NCBI GenBank assembly: GCA_963556255.1
Contig: OY744615.1
Coordinates: 21,759,835-21,823,834, forward strand
Direction of reading: 5' to 3'
Origin: Allolobophora icterica
Lineage: Eukaryota; Annelida; Clitellata; Crassiclitellata; Lumbricidae
Length of the DNA: 64,000 nt
Numbering within the stretch: position 1 is the stretch's first letter; the number at the start of each line of letters is the position of its first letter. The notes under the pieces are model-generated. The model was not told the DNA's origin. It searched no databases and was given only the letters and a program-made list of their open reading frames with translations. Shown here one piece after another: positions 43,303 to 54,533 of the stretch. A program made the translations under genes and the position numbers.

Positions 43303-44085
43303 GATGGGACATATAGTAATTATGAACCATTTTCTTCTCGCCTTGTACTGCGTGTCAAAGTTAAGTACATGTAACTTAAGTGGCTTAAGCAAATCAGAAC
43401 ACACGAACCTGGGTGCCTGTTCGACTCTGAGTCAGTTAATGAGGAGCACCCAGGTGCATGTGTTGGGTCGGAGAGGTTGGAAGAGTTGGAATATGATGAT
43501 GATGTTGCCATGTGCCCTGAAATGCTGGAGGTCCTGGTTCTGTCTTTGGAAATGCTGCAAATCCAGACTTGACAACTTGGCCAACACAAAAATCCAGACA
43601 ACAGTGAAAACTTGACACCCAACACTAGATCATGTATCGTATTCGTATCGTATCTAGTAATTTATAAGGCGTCTCTCGCAGTATGAACTATTCAGAGGCG
43701 TGCCAATTGGTAAATTTTGTTATTTGCTTCTCTACAGAGACCCCTTTGCCGTTTTCGGCCAGTCCACATGGTGTGGAAAATAGTTGCAAGTGTTGACTGC
43801 AGGTGAAAAAATCCCTTTAAAATGGAATATAGGCCACGCCATCTACCGAATAAAATATGATCTATTCCAGTTTTAGTGAAATGCAATGTAGATCATCATT
43901 TATTCACATTGTACTATGACTAGGAATGTGGCGTAACGCGCTCTCGTGCAAGACTTGTTTTGCTAAAGTGCGCTATAAATGTTTAAATGTATTGTATTGT
44001 ATAGCAATGGCCACACGCCGCCGATTCTTACGTTTGGCCTATAGCCTACTTGATTTGATGTAGCACCGGCGAATAAGCTGCATGG
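43303..44085. other. Non-coding; repeat R3 and LINE-tail remnants
   Basis: 43738-43885 (GGCCAGTCCACATGG, ATAGGCCACGCC) is related to 45400-45545. 43660-43705 and 43925-44000 look like LINE 3' tails (TTATAAGGCG and GCGCTATAAATG). The frames at 43286-43625 overlap each other on both strands and have no domain. Confidence 0.45.
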
Positions 44086-44092
44086 TCTTGTT

Positions 44093-44272
44093 CAGTGGCG
44101 GCGATCTTGTTTGACAGGTGGGGGGACACGGAACACTTTTGAACTGACCTGGTCAAAAAAGAGGTGAACATTTTTTGAGACCTTTGTGTTTCTTCAATAT
44201 GCAGGGACAACTGTATACTGTGTCCCCCACTGTTAAAGGTGGGGTTTGTCCCCCTCCGGATCGCCGCCCATG
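44093..44272. mobile_element. GGCGGCGATC-family hAT-like MITE, copy 1 (180 bp)
   Basis: Ends CAGTGGCGGCGATC and, from the right inward, CATGGGCGGCGATC. Flanking 8-mers GTCTTGTT and GTCATGGT match at 6 of 8 positions. Two further copies at 47.3 and 48.3 kb. Confidence 0.72.
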
Positions 44273-44501
44273 GTCATGGTGCAACTTTTGTGTAGCGCTG
44301 AGATATATTGGAGATTTACTTCATATACTTGGTCTGGTCCAATCAGTTGGCACCGAGATTGCGTTCCAGTTGACGCCGTTATCACGTATACAGATGGTGG
44401 AAAACAGATCTATGAAGCTAGTTCATTGATTCTTCTGCCTCAGTTCTCGGTTATTTATCAGGTATTTCTAGTGCCCTAATTAACGAATTAACCTCAAAGA
44501 G

Positions 44502-45365
44502 CAGTCTTGTTGTCAAGACCTTAAACCTCAAGACCAAGACGTTAAACCTCAAGACCAAGACCAAGACTTTGAACACCAAGACCAAGACCTTGAACCTCAA
44601 GACCAAGACCTTGAACCTCGAGACCAAGACTTTGAAACTCGAGACCAAAACCGAGAAAATACCCAAAAAATCACAACCATATCCAGACTTCTATTCCTTA
44701 ATAAAAAAAATTGTCAAGTCGGACTACTCGCCAGTTTAAAACATGAATCTTTTATTTTATTCAAACAAAACAACTCCAAATGCAGACTGCAGAGAATCCC
44801 GAATTCGTATTTACAAAAGTTCTTTATGCGAAATGTTATTCCAAATGCCTGTTGCATTTTATAAAAAACCAATTCGCTCAGAATTGTCTGACCAAGACCT
44901 GTGGGACCTCATAAAAATTCTGCCATGCGAAAAATACGTTGTACAGTGCTGAATTCACTGGCACACAGCGCAGCTTTTCAAGTACCGGATGTAAATGTAC
45001 AAATTTATATGTGAGTCTGTTTTGAAATCATTCCATGGTAAATAACCGGAAGTCAAAATAAATGTCCAAAACAACAGTAAAGCCTCACTCACACCGTGTA
45101 AATTGTATTAGTAATTGTATTAGTATTAGCAATTGTATTAGTAATTATTTACATCCGGTACTTTGTTAAATGTAGTGTTCATATTCTCAAAAGTCTTGGT
45201 CTTGGTCTTGCAAAACCAAGACCTTGAGCCTCGAGACCATGACCAAGACCTTGAACCGCAAGACCAAGACCAAGACCTTGAACCTCAAGACCAAGACCAA
45301 GACTTTTAAAAACGAACTCGAGTGCACTCGAGACCAAGACCTTGGTCTCGAGGACAACAAGACTG
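44502..45365. mobile_element. CAAGAC-repeat hAT-like element, copy 1 (864 bp)
   Basis: Ends CAGTCTTGTTGTC and, from the right inward, CAGTCTTGTTGTCC. A perfect 8-bp duplication TCAAAGAG lies at 44494-44501 and 45366-45373. Both subterminal regions are long inverted arrays of CTCAAGACCAAGACC. The middle holds a short ORF remnant (44743-44952) with no transposase domain I can name. Confidence 0.88.
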
Positions 45366-45399
45366 TCAAAGAGTGGTAATTGCGTTGCGTGCTTCACCA

Positions 45400-45545
45400 C
45401 AGATGTCCATTTTCTGCCAGTCCACTTGATGTAGAAAATAGTTACAATCTTTGACTACAAGTGAAAGAAATCCCTTCTTAAATGGAGTAGGCCTATTGGC
45501 CACGCCTTCTACGGAATAAATTATTCTACTTTTAGCAAACAGATC
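45400..45545 (+). repeat. Repeat R3, copy 2
   Basis: CTGCCAGTCCACTTGATG, GAAATCCCTT and GGCCACGCCTTCTAC are shared with 43738-43885. Confidence 0.55.
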
Positions 45546-45702
45546 TGAGATGCTGTATCTACGTAATGTGCGTGATGTATGCAAGGTCTGGCTTGGTCAC
45601 CGACAAAACCATTCTGGCAATAGCTTTCATAGCTCACTGCTCTCTGGTGAATATTATGTGTTTTACGTAGGGTCGCAGAGGAGAGGGAGCACGAGGACTT
45701 TC

Positions 45703-46260
45703 GGCAAAACTGGGAACGGCGGTCCCAAATTATAAAATTAAATAAATCGGTATGTAGTAATGGGTTCACATACGAAATTAATATATAGACATACCTACAT
45801 ACATAGATACAAGTATGTACATACATATAGGTACGTATATATATACATATATAAACACGCATACATACACAAATACATACATACATACATGCTTACACAC
45901 GTGCATACACACACGTACATACATACATAACTACAAACATAATTACCTACATACATACATACATACATACATACACACGTGAATATATACATACATATAT
46001 ATACATACATACATACACAGGTACATACATACATACACATAAATATATACATACACACATATATATACATACATACACAGATACATATACACACACGTAA
46101 ATATATACATACATACATATATATACATACATACACAGGTACATACATACATACATACATACATACATAGACACGTACATACATACTTAAATACATACAC
46201 ACGTACATACCTAAACACAAACCGATTTTATAATTTGGGACCGCCGTTCCCAGTTTTGCC
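45703..46260. mobile_element. MITE with a tetranucleotide-microsatellite core (558 bp)
   Basis: Inverted repeats of at least 36 bp begin GGCAAAACTGGGAACGGCGG at both ends. A perfect 8-bp duplication GGACTTTC lies at 45695-45702 and 46261-46268. The whole interior (about 45785-46215) is (TACA)n. GG ends with 8-bp duplications are unlike the CAG-ended hAT copies here; Merlin is one possibility. Confidence 0.85.
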
Positions 46261-46290
46261 GGACTTTCTTCAGAAGAAACATTTTACCGA

Positions 46291-46394
46291 ACTAGCTCTG
46301 CAGATGCTCTGGGCGGTATTGGCTAGCTGTATTCATTATTTTACTAGCTCTGCAGATGCTCTGGGCGGTATTGGCTAGCTGTATTCATTATTTT
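46291..46394. repeat. Perfect 52-bp tandem duplication
   Basis: Two identical units starting ACTAGCTCTGCAGATGCTCT. Confidence 0.95.
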
Positions 46395-47300
46395 ACTTTG
46401 GGTACGTTAAACGATTAACGGATCGCTTTGAAACGAATAAAGTTTTGAGAATGGGAGTTTTATATAGTGGTTTGTTGATTAACCTGCACCGAACGGATAT
46501 CACCAGGGTGGAATGGCTGGGGGTTCAACCCCCTAGTCTTTTTAGGACCCCAACAGTTAAGTCTTCATTGCATACCCCAGGGGGTCGTTTCCAGGGGTTG
46601 AAGTGGAGTGGGAATGGTGGGAACGGCGTTCCCACTGCTCTCGAAATTCTTTGCTTGCGTTTCCGCTGCTCACGCATGCGTTCCAATGAAACTCTTCTTT
46701 GGCGTTCCCACTGCTCACCCAAACCACTTTAACCACTGGACGTTTCCAACCCCTCAGTTGTTCTAGTGTGATTTGGCATCATTTGAGTCTGAGTCTCTGA
46801 CAAATAGAAGAAATTTCCATGGTGTATCATGTATGCATTAAATTAATTTTCTCAACAAATGAATTGATTTTGAATCGAGTCTGACTTGCAAAACTGCTAG
46901 CGTTGAAATCAAGTTACTGCTTTCAAATTTCGTTGACATAAATGCGCATGAAATGTTCAACCCCCAGTCTTTTTTCTACAATTCCCACACTGGATATCAC
47001 AATATTCAAAAACATCGAAGCCAACATCACATCTCCACCAATGGGTAGGCGTACTCGCTAGGCCTATAGGGTAGGGCCTAACGTTGCCACAGGTTACTCG
47101 ACCGCCCTCTGTTGGAGATGCTGCTGTTAGTCCGAAGCGGTTTATTCGCCTTTGTATCAACGCTTACTAAGTAGAAAGGGAGTTGTAATGGACGTTCTCA
47201 CAGTAGCCGGCCTGGCACCTGTGACACGCAGATTTATGCCTACAGCGCAGCTCTTCAGCATTTCCCAATTAAGTCTTGTAATTATGCTCACACATTTAGG
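46395..47300. other. Unassigned non-coding sequence
   Basis: 46510-46745 is GC-richer, with GTTCCCACTGCTC repeated, and may be a transposon fragment; no termini were resolved. Confidence 0.35.
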
Positions 47301-47317
47301 CCTGTATAGGCCTAGAG

Positions 47318-47734
47318 CATGGGCGGCGATCTGAGGGGGGTCGAGGGGGACAAGACCCCCACCTTTAAGAGTGGGGGGTCACGCCATACATCGGAGAAAT
47401 TGTGTAAGAGAAGGGAAAAAAGGAAGAGAAGGGAAAAAAGTCGAAAAATTCTGTGGAAACGACTAGTAAAAAAAGTCGTGAGTTATTTTGAAAAGGGATG
47501 GAAAAGTCGCGAAAGTAGGTGGAGGACTAAAAAAAAGGTCATCAACTTTTTTGGAAGATGAGATAGAAAATTTATAGGATTTTTGGAAGATGAGTCCAAG
47601 AGTCTACGGGCGAAAATACCACTGGGAAAAATTAGTAAAAAGAAAGAGGCTAATGACTAAAAAAAAGGTCAACTTTTTTCGGAGATGAAAGTGAAATTTT
47701 TTTGGAGATGTGGGAAAAAAGATCGCCGCCACTG
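47318..47734. mobile_element. GGCGGCGATC-family hAT-like MITE, copy 2 (417 bp)
   Basis: Ends CATGGGCGGCGATC and, from the right inward, CAGTGGCGGCGATC. Perfect 8-bp duplication GCCTAGAG at 47310-47317 and 47735-47742. Confidence 0.86.
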
Positions 47735-47944
47735 GCCTAGAGGCTAGCGCCGCTTAAGAGAAACTCCTCATTGCAGTGAGTTGAACGTGTAGTTTAAACG
47801 TGTAACTAATTCAAATTTAGTATAATTTATTTGACTCTGATCTTAATAGTTTGACTTCTGCTTTAGTTATAACTTATACACGAGACATCGTCAATCTCGC
47901 TCCATAAACCTCTCCAGAGAGTTTCGTTTTACACGTAGACCCTC

Positions 47945-48005
47945 GCTTCCTGTCTGTCTGTCTGTCTGTCTGCCTGTCTGTCTGTCTGTCTGTCTGCCTA
48001 TCTGA
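47945..48005. repeat. (TCTG)n microsatellite
   Basis: Short CTGT run with two CTGC interruptions. Confidence 0.9.
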
Positions 48006-48124
48006 CTGTTTATCTGTCTGACTGCACATGTCTGCCTGATCTTTCTCTAGTTCTTACCGACAACTTAAAGTCCCATTCTCGAATCTGTGTAACACTGGCG
48101 TAAACGTCCAAAATATTGGGGAGG

Positions 48125-48300
48125 GAGGGGGGCATTTCCCAGCTAACACACCCACACGGGACCCAGACGGGTCCCATACGGGTTGCCATACGGGACCCGT
48201 ACGGGATACCCGGCGGGATCCCGCCGGTTTTTGTCCGCGGTTTCCGTACGGGACCCATACGGGATATCCCGCCGGGCATCCCAGTTCATTCCCAGATGAC
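48125..48300. repeat. GTACGGGACCC-rich repeat element R4, copy 1
   Basis: CCCAGCTAACACACCCACAC opens a block dense in (T)ACGGGACCC and GGCGGGAT motifs and their complements. A diverged inverted copy ends near 50655. Confidence 0.55.
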
Positions 48301-48329
48301 TAAAAAGTGATACCCAGTTTAGCACAGTT

Positions 48330-48699
48330 AATGGGCGGCGATCCCGGGGTCGAGGGGGACAAGACCCCTTTTAACAGTGGGGAGGACACACCATACATCT
48401 GCCCCCCCCCCAATTTTGAAGAAACACCAAAAAAGTCAACCCAGTTTCTTAATCTCTTTTTGAGCAGATCAGTTCAAAACTCTTTTTGACCAGATCAGTT
48501 CAAAAGGGACAAGACCCCCTTGAACAGTAGGGGCACACACCATACATCTGCCCCCCACCCCCAAATTTTTAGGAAACAGCAAAAAAGTCACCCCAGTTTT
48601 TTTATACCTCTTTTGAGCAGATCAGTTCAAAACTCTTTTTTTGACCTGATCAGTTCAAAAACGTCGCCCCCCACCTGTCAAACAAGAACTCTGCCAGTG
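48330..48699. mobile_element. GGCGGCGATC-family hAT-like MITE, copy 3 (370 bp)
   Basis: Begins AATGGGCGGCGATC and ends CTCTGCCAGTG. Perfect 8-bp duplication GCACAGTT at 48322-48329 and 48700-48707. The AGATCAGTTCAAAACTCTTT block is internally duplicated. Confidence 0.83.
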
Positions 48700-48834
48700 G
48701 CACAGTTTACAGTATAGTATGCAAACTGTACTGTAAACTGTGCTATATAGTTAAAGCAATAAAATAACCAACAAAAGCGTTAAATGACACATCAATTTAA
48801 TAAAGTAATCATGCAGTCGATCTGCTCTGTAATT

Positions 48835-49040
48835 TCATTTAACAATAATGTCATCAGCAGTATTGGTGAACTCCTGATCAACACTGATCGACTCTGACTC
48901 GGTCTCTTTGAATGGCGCCGATTTCAATAGTTGGCGGCCTCCAGTGCCATGATCCCTAGCATTACCAAACCAAATGGCCAACTCGTCTTCAACCATTTTC
49001 CTCGTGCTGTCCTTTGTAGCAATATTATGTTTTACCGAAC
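48835..49040 (-). CDS. Candidate terminal exon of an unidentified minus-strand gene
   Basis: On the minus strand AAATTTCAG precedes an open frame that runs to TGA at 48835. It reads SVKHNIATKDSTRKMVEDEL then AIWFGNARDHGTGGRQLLK and an acidic tail (ETESESISVDQEF). The acceptor, the open frame and non-repetitive codon use support an exon, but I do not recognise the family and no partner exon is visible upstream (49.1-51 kb). It could also belong to a domesticated or old transposon. Confidence 0.4.
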
Positions 49041-49044
49041 CTGA

Positions 49045-50060
49045 AATTTCAAACATGCAACATTTAGATTAAAAATAACAAGTTACAAAGAACAAGAATT
49101 AAGAATTTGATGTGCTCTGATTTGTATTGTAAAATGGTATTATTCCAATAACTCTTTCTGTTATTAAATGACAATATTTAGAGACACTGCCTGCACAATG
49201 TTGACTAATGTAACATAATAAAACAAAATGTAATCATTACACCCGTCAATCACACAGGCTGTTACCAAGCTACCAAGAACTAGTGAATGCAAAGCTTAAG
49301 AGTGAATCATTCATATAAAAGTAACTAAGAAACCATTTCATTCTACAGAATCATGGCCTTTTTAATATGTTTGTTCAACACGTACTCCCGTTTAAAATAT
49401 TCTAATTGCACCTTGTTTTCGATCAGTTCATTAAGGATTGTAGAGATATTATAACTACATCACAAAGACAATTAAATGGTTGTGTACTTTAAAATTTCTC
49501 AGACTAGTCTTCAACGTTGTCGACTCTTGTTGCATGAAGCCCTGCAATATCGTCATTCTCATCTTCACAGAGTGCAGTACTTATTGATCTCGACAACTAT
49601 CCAGTTTTGATGGTCACGGCAGCTGCAATGTTTAATTCAGCAGCAATTACGCTAGTTTTCAAGTTTATTGTAAACGTTCAACAATGTATAAGCTAAATTT
49701 AAAGGATACTATGTTCAAATGAAACTTTAAGCTAAATTTATAGGAAGTTTAAGCTAAACGTTCAAGTATAATCTATGAAACTTTAAGCTACATTTATTGG
49801 ATAAATGTTCAAAATGTTTAAATGAAACTTTAATGCGACTTAACTGAGAGATGTCAACATCTAACACGGATAAACTTGAAAACTAGCGTCATTGCTGCTG
49901 AATATTTGTTGATGTGCTTTCATTTAAATAGCCTTATTGGTGTCTGGGCGCTAACTGGTGTTAAGGTGCGACCTCTTGTCACACAGTAATACATAGCCCC
50001 TTGAATTTGGGTCAGACCATAACATTAGGACCCTCATAGCGCAAGTTTACCGTACAGTCC
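49045..50060. other. AT-rich non-coding sequence
   Basis: At 49685-49840, GAAACTTTAAGCTAAATTTA-type units recur about four times. No gene. Confidence 0.45.
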
Positions 50061-50071
50061 ATAACCCTAAC

Positions 50072-50292
50072 CAGGGCTGTAGTCGAGGGTATACGCGGGT
50101 ATACACTATACAGTGTGTACTCACCTCTAGAGACCGTATAGGCCTATTCACCTCCCAAATAGTTATATTTATTTATATTAAAATACTGTAGCGTATACTC
50201 ACAAAATACTGTAGCGTAGACTCACCTCTAATTTGTTTCGGAAAACTAACCCGTAGCGTGTACTCACCTCTAATTTTACCACTACAGCCCTG
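50072..50292. mobile_element. hAT-like MITE (221 bp)
   Basis: Ends CAGGGCTGTAGTCG and, from the right inward, CAGGGCTGTAGTGG. Perfect 8-bp duplication ACCCTAAC at 50064-50071 and 50293-50300. Inside, GTAGCGTATACTCACCTCTA is repeated four times in variants. Confidence 0.87.
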
Positions 50293-50489
50293 ACCCTAAC
50301 CCACTGCAATCTCCGTTTCGTCTATCCCGACCACAATTAAATAGGCCTACAGCATTTACATAAACTGTTAATATACGCAGATATAGGTTCATTAGTAGGC
50401 CTATAATAAATATAACGTAATCTTACTTTTCACAGAAACACATCGCGATCTGTCAAATATGTGTACATTCGAAACGGCAGGCACACAAA

Positions 50490-50660
50490 ATGGCGGACCG
50501 GCGGTAGAAATACGAATACCGGTAGGAGGCGCCACCGATGCGGGCTGGACCGTAAGGGTCCCTTACGCAAACCGTGGTCAAAAACCGCGAGAATCCCGTA
50601 CCGTCAAACCGGATGAAACCCACAAGGGACCCGTGCGGGTGTGTTTGCTGGGTTGGCTAT
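50490..50660 (-). repeat. Repeat element R4, inverted copy
   Basis: The reverse complement starts CCCAGCAAACACACCCGCAC and continues with CGGGATTC and CGGTTTTTGAC blocks like 48125-48300. Confidence 0.5.
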
Positions 50661-50664
50661 TTAT

Positions 50665-51925
50665 TCTACACTTGTTGCATTAATGTACAGTCCATCTCAA
50701 TTATTGGGGGGCACGTGCCCCGGCTGCCCCCCCCCAGAGTCTACGCCTATGCTGTGTAAGTTTAAAAAAGAGTTATACTCGATTCTGATTAAATTGTAAA
50801 CTGCATGTATTTTATTGCTACGTACACGAACAAACCTTTAGGCAACAGACGTTATAAATTTAGCCGAATTAGACTGTGTAGGCCTATGTCCTACTATAGG
50901 GACAGGGCGATGGGTACATTTAACAAACAATAAATTTTGGGTTACGCACAATCGAGTTTCAGCAAGCAGAGACAGCTGTTCAGTTAATTAGATTTTAAAT
51001 TGGAAACCAGATCCCCAGCACGCGAAGTCGGATTACAGTGAAACCCAAATAATGTGAAGCCCGCGCATGTAGTGGGCGCGATAATATCCCGCCGCTGACG
51101 TACACATTCAACCAGATTTTGGTGGTCATGCAACATCACTAGATAACCCTCTGATTTGATTCAACGCTAGTGAATAAGCAGGGCACTCCGAGCAGCGCTA
51201 TACAAATTTCGAGTTGGAATAAATTGGAATAAGTTAGTTTACGATTACGAATACAGTAAAGAAAGGAGGCAGAAGGAAAGCGTTGTGAAAGCTATGTCAA
51301 TGCCAAATATAGGTGAGGGCGTAAATGTTAGTTAGGCTAATGGGTCTAAGTGTGGGATGCGCACGCAGTCACTGGACGAGACTGGGTGACTCCATCAATC
51401 AATATTAATTATGTTGCGCTGTAATTTCATTCGGCTTAGGCCTATATCCAATTGTTTGCGTAGAGTGAGAGTAGAATGCAGCATTTGGGTTTAACTGTAT
51501 AGTTATTGCGAGGCTTAGTTTGTTCTAACATATTTAACATGGTTAATTTACTGATAACAGCGTATAGACCTAGACCATTGAATGTGGATAGACTCTCTAC
51601 GTTATTGTAGACTTATAATCGATTCTGATTAAATTGTAAACGACATGTAGGCCTATTGGACTCTTTCGATAGATCTATCTAGTATCTATGCGTAGAGCTG
51701 ACCTATCACTGTTTATATGATCCGCCTGTCGTTGTTTTTACGTGATTCTCTTAAGCAAAGTTGAAATAAGCCTAGTTGGCATAGTAGCCTAGGTCATCCG
51801 TCGTTTTAAGTTACTAAAATATTGCTTTTAGAGGTGTTTCTCTCTCGCAAAAAGACTCTTTGTGTCCGAGGGATTCGTAAATATCTAGTGCGTGTCATAG
51901 TTAACATTTCACATTCCTTTTAAGT
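50665..51925. other. Intergenic and possible 5' region of the exon at 51931
   Basis: 51190-51255 resembles a LINE tail (AGCGCTATACAAATTTCGAG). No core promoter motif is obvious. Confidence 0.35.
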
Positions 51926-51930
51926 TAGAT

Positions 51931-52131
51931 ATGGAGAAAAGCAGGAGGCCTTCTACTGTAGATGTGTCGCAGTTTGATGTTAAGGCGCACGTTAGGAAGG
52001 TGTCATCGTTACGTCATCAACTGCACAGTCTCGACAGAGGGCGCGAAGAAAGCGCGGGAAGAGTGAAGCCGGTCTCTACTTCGGGTGCTGCAGGGAGACG
52101 AAGTCGAACCCAAGACGCTTTTCCTCAAAGG
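51931..52131 (+). CDS. Candidate first coding exon of an unidentified gene
   Basis: The ATG in GATATGGAG opens a 67-codon frame: MEKSRRPSTVDVSQFDVKAH then VRKVSSLRHQLHSLDRGREE, a Ser/Arg/Gly-rich stretch, and RTQDAFPQR, followed by a donor AAAGG/GTATGC. The composition is unlike the AT-rich surroundings and looks coding and basic, possibly helical around LRHQLHSLDRGREE. I do not recognise the protein. The next exon would lie beyond the transposons at 52.2-57.2 kb. Confidence 0.45.
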
Positions 52132-52224
52132 GTATGCACTATTTCTCAATGAAAACTGTTGCGTCCACCTGTTTCTAAAGTAGCCTACTATTCGAGGCTT
52201 TCGAGCATTTGTTTCGTGCTAGTG

Positions 52225-52758
52225 CAGAGTTTTTCAAACTGTGGTCCGCGGACCAAGAGGGGTCCGCGAAGAATATGGCGGAGGTCCGCGAGAGCGTTAT
52301 GAAAATATTCATTAATTTTTTTAAACTGTGTGGTTTTAGCATTAACAGCCTTGTTTTTTTGGAATTTATACATTAAATACAGTACGTGTGCCTGTAGCCT
52401 AACTGTAGGCCTATGATCCATGCGGCTCCGATTGGGTTCTTTAGTTATTCTGGACGTACTACAGTTACGTAAATAAGAAATATGGTCATGTTATATTCCT
52501 AGTCTAATAAACGTGTGTTTTAATAAAATCTAATTAATAATTTCTGCTTATCGGCTGTTAATAATTTATGTACCCAAGGTAAGCGCGATGGATTTTAGTA
52601 TTGTGGTCTATTTCCTGCCTTGTGGAAATAGTGTGCCTGTTATTTTGATTAAATTTTAAGTGATAAATTTTACTTTTTAAATACTTGGGTGACTGGGTCC
52701 GCGGGCTATGCCTAGAAACATATAGGGGTCCCCGGCTCAAAAAGTTTGAAAACCTCTG
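52225..52758. mobile_element. hAT-like nonautonomous element (534 bp)
   Basis: Ends CAGAGTTTTTCAAACTGTGG and, from the right inward, CAGAGGTTTTCAAACTTTTT. Perfect 8-bp duplication TGCTAGTG at 52217-52224 and 52759-52766. GGTCCGCGG motifs near both ends are typical of hAT copies in animals. Confidence 0.9.
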
Positions 52759-52769
52759 TGCTAGTGCAT

Positions 52770-53385
52770 GCATTATTGTAACAGGGTGTACGAAAGAGTT
52801 TCATGAAGTCGAGGTAACGGTTTCTAAACTTAGGTCTAATCACTTTAAAGATTCTACGTTTAGGAATCAGCGCTAAGTGTTTCAAAGTAGCAGTCGGCCG
52901 GCCCTATGCATAGGCCTATAGGCTTACGTGAACAGCAAAGTTACACTGCAGCAGACCGATTTTGCATCTTTATAGGGTCTATGCCGTTATAACAGTTGTT
53001 CTTGAGTAGGCCTACGTAATCAGAAACGAGTGGTGGGTCGACATCTAATACGTGTGAAAATTACTGACGTCTATTTTAGCAGTGTTTAAAATCTGTGTTG
53101 TAGGCTTGAAGCCCTTAGCGTTTATTCTTAAAATGCGGAATAATTATCCTGTATAGCCTAATTCTAAGAGCTTGTTTACGAACGGAGCAGCACTTTGGAT
53201 ATTAATTTGAGCTTGACGTCATTTTCTTGCTCCGAACTATAAGGCCGACTGGTTTCTTATACCATGGATTTATATATTAAGCTATTTATATATGGTATAC
53301 TTGATACAGTTTATTCAGATTTTGTCACCATTTCTTCCGTTACATAGGCCTATTGAAAATTGCTAAAAACTCCTTAATTTTAGTT
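52770..53385. other. Unassigned non-coding sequence
   Basis: Several TAGGCCTA palindromes, no gene. Confidence 0.35.
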
Positions 53386-53395
53386 CAGTTTGTAG

Positions 53396-54414
53396 CATAG
53401 ATGTTAAAACCGTTTTTTTCGTTTTTTATTTTTCTCCAAAAAACGTCGTTTTTCGTTTTTTGAATTTTTCTTATCGTTTTTTCCGTTTTTTATGTAACTT
53501 TATTTATTTATTTATTTATTTACTGTCTGTCAGTGTTTTTCAGTTTCTGTTTAATTTTTGGTCTGATACATCGACATATATTATATAGGTCGATGGTCTG
53601 ATAATTATGTCCCTTACGTTGTCTCCATGCTTTCAAGGATTCAGCTAATTTACCTCACTATTTACGCCATCATTTGAGAAATATATACTTTATGAAATAG
53701 CAAAGTACAAGAAATAAAATTTTATAAAGTTATTTCTAAGTAAATATAGGTCGATGGTCTGATATGTCCCTTACGTTGTCTCCATGCTTTCAAGGATTCA
53801 GCTAATTTACCTCACTATTTACGTCATCATTTGAGAAATATATACTTTATGAAATAGCAAAGTACAAGAAATAAAATTTTATAAAGTTATTTCTAAGTTA
53901 TCTAAAATGCCAAAAGAAAAGGGTGCGGAATGGATTCACGTTACTTTGATAAACGAGAAAGACAAAAACTCAGCATTGGCTAAATTGAAATGCATCTAGG
54001 CCTACTGTGAGAAAGTTTACACTATATAATCTATACCTGCAAAGTTTATTTTAAATTGTGTTAGTTTAGTCATCATGGACTTATGTGGACTTATGTTTAC
54101 AATTTAAATTTGAAAAGATTTCAATATTTTTAATTTCTCAATTTCTTATTGAACCAAACTTATGGCCTATAAGAAATAAAATAATTGTTGTAGATTGATG
54201 TTATTTAGTGTTTACTAATGAAGTTGTGGTATTTGCTGATTAAATTCTGCAAACAAGGTTGTTAATTTTAAATTGCAGTAGGGCCTACAAGATGTGAGAT
54301 AGTCAAATTATTTTATTTTTTCGTTTTTTCCCGTTTTTTCCCGTTTTTTCTTTTTTTGAAAAAACAACGTTTTTTCCGTTTTTTATTTAGTTTCTATCGT
54401 TTTTAACAACTATG
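53396..54414. mobile_element. hAT element with BED-finger remnant, copy 1 (1019 bp)
   Basis: Ends CATAGATGTTAAAACCG and, from the right inward, CATAGTTGTTAAAAACG. Perfect 8-bp duplication GTTTGTAG at 53388-53395 and 54415-54422. Around 53905 a broken frame reads MPKEKGAEWIHVTLINEKDK then LAKLKC and YCEK, the start of a BED zinc finger as in hAT transposases. A 161-bp internal block (53587 and 53748) is tandemly duplicated. T/C-rich CGTTTTTT arrays lie inside both ends. Confidence 0.88.
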
Positions 54415-54533
54415 GTTTGTAGCTCAAAGTCACACGTGTTCCTGTGCGCGATTTTAATTGCTGTGTCAATGTACAGGCATAAACTTAGATCATATAATGT
54501 TTATATAATAATATTTATTGTAGGCCGATATTC

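Noticed and set aside
45795..46220. Tyr/Cys/Met-rich 141-codon ORF
   Set aside because: Translation of the (TACA)n core of the MITE.
46445..46732. 95-codon plus-strand ORF
   Set aside because: GC-rich repeat-like sequence, overlapped by an equally open minus frame; no domain.
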